Shown here piece after piece: positions 8,796 to 15,214 of a stretch of 15,214 bases of DNA. The notes under the pieces are model-generated. The model saw only the letters and a list, made by a program, of their open reading frames with translations, did not search any database and was not told the DNA's origin. A program made the translations under genes and the position numbers. Location of the stretch: assembly GCA_021029095.1 (NCBI GenBank), contig JAJOHG010000533.1, positions 1 through 15,214 of the forward strand, in the 5' to 3' direction. The stretch comes from Phellopilus nigrolimitatus (taxonomy: Eukaryota > Basidiomycota > Agaricomycetes > Hymenochaetales > Hymenochaetaceae). How positions within the stretch are numbered: position 1 is the first letter of the stretch; each line of letters starts with the position of its first letter.

Positions 8796-10645
8796 GGGAG
8801 AGCTGCACGAAACATCCGAGCGCGCTCAAGCACCTGAGTTCGTTGCCGCAGACACCGGCTCTAGCAAGTTACCTAGCGCACACGCAGAGTCTATCGTCGT
8901 CCGTGACACACGCATGGGACCTGCCATCTCTACTGATCAAACCTGTTCAGCGACTTTTGAAATACTCCCTACTCCTTTCGACAATCATCGAACAAACGCC
9001 GGACGGTCATGGGGACAAGGATAATTTGAAAAAGGCACGGGACCGGATGGAGGAAGTTGCGCGTGGGGTGAATGAGGGTCGGCGGCGGATGGAAGTGGTA
9101 AAGGACGCTCTGACAGGGAAGACGGACACGGGGAAGTCAGTGACGCTGCAGAAGAAGATGAGCATCGGCAGGTCCGCTCAGGTCAGTGTCGGGCGCATGA
9201 AGAGCATGGGCATGGGAATGCGAGCCATGCGGCCGAAGGAGGAGGATAACGAAGAATCCACGCGCGTTGCGCAACACGAGAGGCAGCTAAGGAAGTGTGA
9301 TGCGTTCGTACGTGGGTTTGCGAAGGATATTGTTGGCTGGGCGCAGACTGTGCGCACATCGCAGGCACATCTACGCGCGTGGGCGGTTGACTTCGGCAAA
9401 ACGATAGGCATCAGCGACGAGCAGCCCTCCGAAGCATTCAATGCTTTCCTCGATGTCATTGACATGCGGCTTATGCCCCTTTGTCAGGAGCTCGACGAGG
9501 TGGTCGCGAAGGAGCTCCTCCCGGGACTAGCAAGTCTCCTTGACACGTCAAAGGCACCCACGCGACTCTTGACTGCAATGCGTTCCCTCGAACCTCTCCA
9601 CTACTCGTTATTGAACCTCAACTATTCAAGACATCGGCCACCGCCCACCATGTTGGAGGCATCTCAGAACTATCTAGCATTGCGCGGTCAACTCGCCTCT
9701 GACCTGCCGAAATACCTCGAGCTCCTCGACAAAGGAATCGTGATGTGCATCCGTCAATTTGCTCGTCGACAAACCGACTTTTGGAGTTCAGTGCGTGATC
9801 AATGGGGAACGTTGTGGGATTGCTTGCGAATGGAAGGAAAGACGAATGCCGGATGCGAGGAGACACTGACGCTCTGGTGGAATCGTTATAGCGAAGTCGA
9901 TGATGCAATAAGCAAGCTGACCCTCTTGAAGCGAGACAAACCTGTCCTGAAGCATCATCGCTCTCGGCCGTCAGGTTCTGTTTATCAACTATCCGACATA
10001 CCTAGTATGAGTCACATCTTGCTCATATGACTCCTCTACCTAACTCTCCGTCCTCTTTCTCCGATTCTTCGTCGCGCCATCGCAGCTTCGGATCCTTGGA
10101 TTCTGCTCCATCCAGGAATGTGCGTAGATCTCCATCGTCAGAGAGCGTCCCATCGCTTTCTCTTTCCCAACTGGGTAAGTCGCGGCCTCGTACTCCTGAG
10201 AGCATGGGCCGCTCAAAGGCTCGTGCAAATACCTTCCCATCTCCAGCATCTTCCTCTTCTGCCACGCTGAACTTGTTTGGGGTATCGAGCACTTCGTCAC
10301 TGTCGCGCACGTCGCGAGAATACGCGGATTCGATCGATTCTCGGAGCGACGGCCGAGGATATAAATCGCAATCCCGAGGCTCAAGTCTCACTCGGAAACT
10401 GAGCGAGACGCTTCGCGCTCCTCTCCGCCGTTCACCGTCGCAAAAGTCGGTCGCCTCGCAGCGCTCACAGCGTAGTTGCACTCACAGCAATGGCTATGGA
10501 CATTTCTCGACGCTCAACACAAGCAACTCCTCCGCGCCACCATTACCACATCATGCAGACTATATCGATATCACGCCGCCTCCCAATTCGCCTACTTTGT
10601 ATTATGTGACCGCTGTCCATAACTGCGACGCCGTGAAGTTCAAAG
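8795..10645 (+). pseudogene. RhoGEF (DH-BAR-SH3 type) fragment, truncated at both ends
   Basis: Seen: SCTKHPSALKHLSSLPQTPA, then AWDLPSLLIKPVQRLLKY (about 8915-8965), the C-terminal half of a Dbl-homology domain. About 9260-9960 encodes a helical BAR-like region with KCDAFVRGFAKDIVGWAQ and RQFARRQTDFWSSVRDQW. There is no PH domain between them. The frame stops at 10028-10030. A Ser-rich basic tail resumes in another frame from 10027, and PTLYYVTAVHNCDAVKFKG (about 10585-10645) looks like the first strand of a fungal SH3 domain, cut at a GTAAGC site. Known: DH-BAR(-SH3) proteins activate Rho/Cdc42 GTPases at membranes. The N-terminal DH half and the rest of the SH3 are missing, and HSP70 pieces flank both sides, so this is a displaced gene piece. 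The long uninterrupted BAR frame suggests recent displacement. Confidence 0.7.
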
Positions 10646-10707
10646 GTAAGCAAATGTCTAGTTCTATCATTCATACTGAAATCTGAGTTCGCTCCTGTTA
10701 TGTATCC

Positions 10708-11583
10708 GACCATCCACTTTCGCTCGGTATCGAGACCGTCGGTGGTGTCGTGACCGCGCTCATCAAGCACAACACAACTGTGCCGACGAAGAAGTCCGAA
10801 ATCTTCTCGACATTCGACGCTAAGCGCCTTATCGGCCGCAAGTTCGCGGATCCGGAGGTTCAGGCCGACATGAAGCATTTCCCTTTCACTATCGTCTCCA
10901 AGGGTGAGAAGCCCGTCATCCATGTCGAGTACCGTGGCGAGACCAAGGAATGCGTTAGTATTTTCTTAATGGTTGATTGTATGCATTGCACTCCGTACTG
11001 ACGAGCCGTCCGTGTATAGACCCCTGAGGAAATCTCGTCTATGGTCCTCACCAAGATGGAGACCGCTGAGTATTACCTCGGCACTCGACTCGCTCTTCGA
11101 GGGAATCGATTTCTACACCTCCCTTACCCGTGCTCGCTTCGAGGAGCTTTGCCAGGACCTTTTCCATAGCACGCTCCAGCCGGTTGAGAAGGTCCTCCGT
11201 GACTCGAAGATCGACACGGGGATCGTTCACGAGATCGTCCTCGTCGGTAATTCTACTCGTATCCCCCGTATCATGAAGCTTGGCTCAGACTTTTTCAACG
11301 GTAAGAAACCAAACAAGTCCGTCAACCCTGACGAAACTGTCGCTTACTATGTTGCTGTCCAGGCTACTATCCCCACCGGTGACACTTCCGAGAAGACTCA
11401 GGACCTCATCGAAGTTGCACCGCTCTCGCTCAGTACCGAGACCGCTGGCGGTGTCATGACCGCGCTCATCAAGCGCAACGCGACTGTCCCGACTTAGAAG
11501 TCCGAAATCTTCTCGACCACCAGCCTGGTGTCCTTATCCAGGTCTTCGAGGGCGAGCTTGCGCGCACGAAGGACAACAACCTC
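10708..11583 (+). pseudogene. Scrambled HSP70 pseudogene (three pieces)
   Basis: Piece A (10708-10811) reads [20 protein letters not shown] and KKSEIFST, from the HSP70 substrate-binding region. Piece B (10811 to about 11083) jumps back to the N-terminal domain: [20 protein letters not shown] through VEYRGETKE, then a retained intron (10954-11019, GTTAGT...TATAG) and [20 protein letters not shown]. Piece C (about 11085-11583) jumps forward about 150 codons to [48 protein letters not shown] and a second copy of the piece A region. Lesions: a frameshift at the B/C join, a TAG at 11495-11497 where Lys is expected, and a 10-nt loss after 11519. It cannot encode a functional chaperone. The retained intron shows derivation from genomic DNA rather than mRNA. 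Confidence 0.88.
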
Positions 11584-12060
11584 ATGCACGCGTTCTCCGT
11601 GTCCGCGGCCGGCGCATACTCGCGGCGGGATGGGACGGGCTTGTCGGGCTCTAGGGTGCCGCCGTGCACACGACGGACGAGGCCGCCACCTCCGGCGCGT
11701 GCGAAGCGACACCGGGCGGACGGTGGGGCGGGTGGGGCGGGTGGGACGTGCCGCCGCCCCGGCGGAACGCGCCGCTCGCGATGCTGAAGAGCCGCAAAAG
11801 GCACAAAAGGTAAAGCGAGCTTAGGAGATCGGGGAGAGTAGCACGAGAGCGAGACCAACATAATAACGAGGCCACAACGAAGATGACACAGAAAATGAGG
11901 GCGGTACGGATATTAGGGTGAACTGCAGTATTGTATACATATGCAAATGAATACTATGTACATTTAACTACTACGAGATATGTTCACAAAACCAGAAATG
12001 AAGTTGAATCCAATAAGAGAGGCTGCGAGAATGGGTCATAGAGCAAAAAGTTTCAGAATT
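11584..12060. other. Intergenic DNA with GC-rich simple repeat, no gene seen
   Basis: After HSP70 homology ends, the sequence is GC-rich and low in complexity up to about 11770, including three tandem GGTGGGGCG-like units at 11722-11747. It then becomes AT-richer with no coding signal. Open frames here are products of base composition. No homocitrate synthase first exon was recognised here. Confidence 0.5.
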
Positions 12061-12061
12061 T

Positions 12062-12350
12062 ATCATGCCATAATGGCTCAGTTGGTTGAGCACTTCCCGA
12101 AGTGTATAGAGGGTCCCATAGACTCAGGTGCTTTCGAGTGTCCGCACTTTATGCACCCGCCACTGGGTAAATGGACAGTTTCCCACCTGGACTATCTTGC
12201 CCACTCGCGGTGGTAGGTGCTAGCCAACGTGAACAACGTTACCCCCTCTTATTTTGTTTTTATTTTTGTTTTATTTTTTGAAAATAAAAGTTCTCGGGCC
12301 CAACTGCTCCTTGGCTTCGAGAGGGCAGAAGTTCGATCCCCGGTGTGCCA
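12062..12350 (+). repeat. tRNA-derived (SINE-like) element with separated A and B boxes
   Basis: TGGCTCAGTTGGTTGAGC near 12074 is a good Pol III A box/D-arm sequence. AAGTTCGATCCCCGGTGTGCCA (about 12329-12350) looks like a T-loop/B box and acceptor 3' end. They are roughly 250 bp apart, far more than the normal tRNA spacing. The T-stem flanks (AGAAG and CCCGG) do not pair, so a working tRNA is unlikely. A short repeat (TTCGAG) near 12134 and 12316 could mark an insertion between the two halves. Alternatives are a tRNA-derived SINE or a tRNA pseudogene interrupted by other DNA. It lies just upstream of the truncated homocitrate synthase. Confidence 0.45.
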
Positions 12351-12468
12351 AATTATTTTGTCTTTTTTTTTCACACAATTACAAATAGAGCACATTACGA
12401 GGTTAGTTTGGTTAACGTTTTTTTATCCAGTCACAACTTTTCCGTCTCTAATCTTTTTGGGAATTCAG

Positions 12469-13960
12469 AGGGCGAGCAGTTCGCTAATGCCTTCTTCGAC
12501 ACCAAGACCAAGATTGCCATTGCAAAGGCTCTTGATGCTTTCGGTGTCGAATACATTGAGCTCACGTCTCCCGCCGCATTTGAGCAATCCCGCACCGACT
12601 GCGAGGCCACCTGCAAGCTCGGCCTGCGCTGCAAGGTTCTCACTCACATCCGTTGCCACATGGACGATGCGCGTATCGCCGTAGAGACAGGTATGCCAGT
12701 TCTCTCGGGCTCGTACTTGTGGTATCTTTCTACGACGATCGCTGCCTCCAAATCTTTGCAATCTAAACTATGGAGTCGTTTTAGCTAAAGGCTATTTATA
12801 TATTGACTGATCGATTTCGCGGACATAAGATATCTGAGCTTGTCGCGAGCCCGTCCCCATCTCTGCCCTTCTTAGTTAATTGCATGACTTGTTAATTTAC
12901 CACGCATTTTTCAGGCGTAGATAGTGTTGACGTAGTTATCGGCACCTCATCCTTCCTGCGCGAGTTCTCACACGGCAAGGACATGACCTATATCACCAAG
13001 GCTGCGATTGAGGTCATCGACTTTGTCAAGTCTAAGGGGATCGAGGTCCGCTTCTCGACCGAGGACTCCTTCCGCTCAGATCTCGTCGACCTTCTCAGCA
13101 TCTACCAGACCGTCGACAAGATTGGCGTGAACCGTGTCGGCATCGCAGACACTGTCGGTTGTGCGAACCCGCGGCAGGTATACGAGCTCGTGCGCACACT
13201 GCGCGGCGTCGTTGCCTGTGACATCGAAATTCACTTGCACAATGACACGGGTATGGCGATCGCGAACGCTTACTGCGCACTTGAGGCCGGTGCGACACAC
13301 ATCGACACGAGCGTACTCGGTATCGGCGAGCGCGTTGGCATTACTCCGCTCGGCGGCCTCGTCGCATGCCTCTACGCAGCTGACCCGGAGTACGTTAAAG
13401 CCAAGTACAACCTACCCATGTTACGCGAGATTGAGAACCTCGTCGCTGAGGCCGTCGAGGTCAACGTGCCATTCATGAACCCAATCACGTGCGTAGCGCA
13501 GCGTCCATTTGATCGAGTTCATAATTCTAACTCATTCATTTAATTTAGTGGTTACTGTGCCTTCACGCATAAAGCGGGAATTCACGCCAAGGCGATCCTG
13601 AACAACCCATCAACCTACGAAATCCTGAAGCCGGAGGACTTCGGTCTTACGCGTTACGTAGCGATCGGGCACCGGCTTACAGGCTGGAACGCAGTCAAGT
13701 CGCGCGTTGAGCAACTCAGCCTCGTGCTCACCGACGAGCAAATCAAGGATGTCGCCTCGAAGATTAAGGAGCTCGCAGACGTGCGCACACAGAGCCTCGA
13801 CGACGTCGACACGATTCTGCGCGTATACCACTCCGGCATCCAGAGCGGCGAGCTGCTCATCGGCCAGATGGAGGCATTTGATCGCCTGTTGCGCGAGCAC
13901 CGAGCTACGAGCGTGAGTCGCGAGCGCGACGAAGCTCCTGTCGTTGCCGCTGCTGCGTAG
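12469..13960 (+). CDS. Homocitrate synthase, lacking its N-terminal exon(s)
   Basis: Seen: exons 12469-12690, 12915-13488 and 13549-13960 (introns 224 and 60 nt), about 401 residues. The frame starts after an acceptor (GAATTCAG) at [20 protein letters not shown] and includes [62 protein letters not shown] (metal-binding His pair), [13 protein letters not shown] and [18 protein letters not shown]. Known: it condenses acetyl-CoA and 2-oxoglutarate to homocitrate, the first and lysine-inhibited step of the alpha-aminoadipate lysine pathway. Fungal enzymes are usually a little over 400 residues and begin some 30-60 residues before this point, including the catalytic Arg of the REGEQ motif, which is absent here. 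No in-frame ATG precedes the motif. The body is unbroken, so it may be a recent 5'-truncated duplicate or its first exon may lie upstream of an insertion. Confidence 0.9.
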
Positions 13961-14789
13961 GCTGTCAACTGCATCTTTCGACGGACGCCTCATTTTACTT
14001 TTTTGAATGATTTCTCTTTTCTTGCTCTCCCCCGTCCCGTCGTTCATTCTACTGACCTCATCAAAAATGAGGATCTTCGTTACTAACAAAAGCCTGTATT
14101 ATCCCGCTGCACGGGCACGCTGAGGGGAAATTTTCCACGCCGGGGGCGGGCCAGTCGATGGAGAAATTGCCCATCCTGTTTGTATAATCAATGTTACCTG
14201 TTCTGATCTATGTGCTTTGTCTTGCACTAGACCTACTGCATAGTATGATCGCTTTGCTTAAATCTCCTGTCGGGTAAGAACGCCTAGGGCATCTGGTACG
14301 AAGACATGACGCGCAATAAGCCTGAAAATGTTGGTGAATGGCGCATTTAAATCTCGGGCAATGACTTGCTCAAAAGAGCTGGGTTATGCGAAGCTAAAGA
14401 TTCTGCTCGAGTCACAGCTTTTCTGTACGGGCGGTTTTCTGCTGACAGTCTGATCCACTGTATGAGTATAAAGCAACACGCTTTCCTATGGCTGCCTCGA
14501 GTCGATACTCTAAATACATGATTGTTCTTCGGGTGATCCATGTTTTGCAGATTTTTCAGACCCACGGTTACGCATGGGTATTGAGGACTTGTAAGTAAGT
14601 AATACATGTGTATATAGATTAGCAGTTTTGCTAGATGCCTATTTTTTCTTTTTTTTTTCCTTCTGCTGAGTTGTGCTCGAATTTTCTTGTGTCGTTCAAA
14701 AAAGAAGGAGTTACCGTATTAGGAAAGAATGCGTGTCATCCGCACGTTTGCTGCCAGTGCCAGCGGGACACCGCAGCACAGCGGCGTAG
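13961..14789. other. Intergenic region after homocitrate synthase, no gene seen
   Basis: It follows the TAG stop of homocitrate synthase and includes its 3' UTR. Pyrimidine-rich runs occur at about 13995-14035 and 14641-14665. No recognisable protein, tRNA or repeat was found on either strand; open frames are short and not protein-like. Confidence 0.5.
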
Positions 14790-15214
14790 ACCAGCCCGCG
14801 AGCCAGCTCGGCGAGATCGGCCCCGTCAGCACCAAGAAGCCCGACGAGCGAGACCATCCTCCGCCGCACGCACCCTGCCACCCGCGCGTCCGCGCACGTT
14901 CAGGGCGCCGACGACGCCGCGCCCCCCGAGCACAACGACAAGGACCCGCCGAGCCTCATCCAATTTGGCTGCAAGGCTTCGCCGCTGCCCACCCCAGCGG
15001 ACGACGACGCTGCGGTACACACAGCCTCGGACCTGTACACCTACGGCCAGTCCTGGAACGACGACGGCTCCACGCTGCACTTTTTCACCCTGTTCACGAA
15101 CGACTTTGGCCCCGCAGCCGTCGGTTTCCAATCCGCTCTCGTACGGCGAAGACACGTCCTCGCGCGCCACCGCGAACGAGCGCCTCCATATCCTGCGGCC
15201 CACCATCGAGCTCC
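14790..15214 (+). CDS. Possible partial coding region, unrecognised, runs off the right edge
   Basis: A frame opens after a TAG at 14787-14789 and has no stop to the window end. Its later part reads DKDPPSLIQFGCKASPLPTP, then DDDAAVHTASDLYTYGQSW and DGSTLHFFTLFTNDFGP, which is more protein-like than chance. The earlier part is Arg/Ser/Pro-rich and may be non-coding or intronic. A frame from ATG 14728 (MRVIRTFAASASGT) is also open at first, so an intron or frameshift may join the two. I do not recognise a family. GC-biased codon positions resemble the homocitrate synthase exons. Confidence 0.3.

Noticed and set aside
8826..9024. Alternative +1 frame (GEQRTNTTKEAER...) as continuation of the coiled coil
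   Set aside because: The competing frame carries clear DH-domain motifs across the same bases, so the alternative is unlikely beyond about 8800.
11469..11875. Arg/Pro-rich frames on both strands over GC-rich DNA
   Set aside because: They arise from GC-rich simple sequence after the HSP70 remnant; no start context or conserved motif.
12062..12350. Functional intron-containing tRNA gene
   Set aside because: The A-to-B distance is far too long and the T-stem does not pair, so only a tRNA-derived repeat was called.
1..15214. CRISPR array, bacterial operon or phage system
   Set aside because: There are no regularly spaced repeats, and the introns and gene families are clearly fungal.

Overview
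The window looks like nuclear DNA of a filamentous basidiomycete, most likely an Agaricomycete. Three things support this: many 48-66 nt GT-AG introns, a Plavaka-type DNA transposon of the kind abundant in mushroom-forming fungi, and fungal-type homocitrate synthase and cytosolic HSP70 sequences. Gene models were built by hand by joining reading frames across introns. Family names come from recognised motifs, not database searches.

Layout. (1) 1-2014, minus strand: a multi-exon P-loop NTPase gene that runs off the left edge. It belongs to a large, poorly characterised Agaricomycete family. (2) 2015-2846: non-coding DNA holding a 35-nt A tract, a lone pogo/Tc1-type terminal-repeat-like sequence, and a very AT-rich stretch with iterated GCTATATAG motifs and a perfect 16-bp palindrome. 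(3) 2847-5917, minus strand: an apparently intact Plavaka transposase gene (4 exons, 969 aa). (4) 6060-7967, minus strand: an intact 5-to-6-exon gene for a 562-aa protein with a PARP-type zinc-finger-like motif and a coiled coil. It ends 142 bp upstream of the transposase start and may be transposon cargo or its second gene.

(5) 8063-11583, plus strand: a composite of broken gene pieces. An HSP70 N-terminal fragment is followed by a coiled-coil fragment. This is fused to part of a RhoGEF (half DH domain, BAR domain, Ser-rich tail, start of an SH3 domain). Three more HSP70 pieces follow in scrambled order. (6) 11584-12468: GC-rich simple sequence, then a stretch with a tRNA-like A box and B box about 250 bp apart. 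(7) 12469-13960, plus strand: homocitrate synthase (first step of fungal lysine synthesis), complete from the conserved EGEQF motif to the stop but without its first exon(s). (8) 13961-14789: no gene seen. (9) 14790-15214: an open, GC-rich frame reaching the right edge, not recognised.

The window therefore appears to be an accessory, rearranged region: one potentially autonomous transposon with a possible companion gene, next to shuffled or truncated copies of host genes. The best candidate for something undescribed is the zinc-finger/coiled-coil gene paired with the Plavaka transposase, followed by the HSP70/RhoGEF mosaic.
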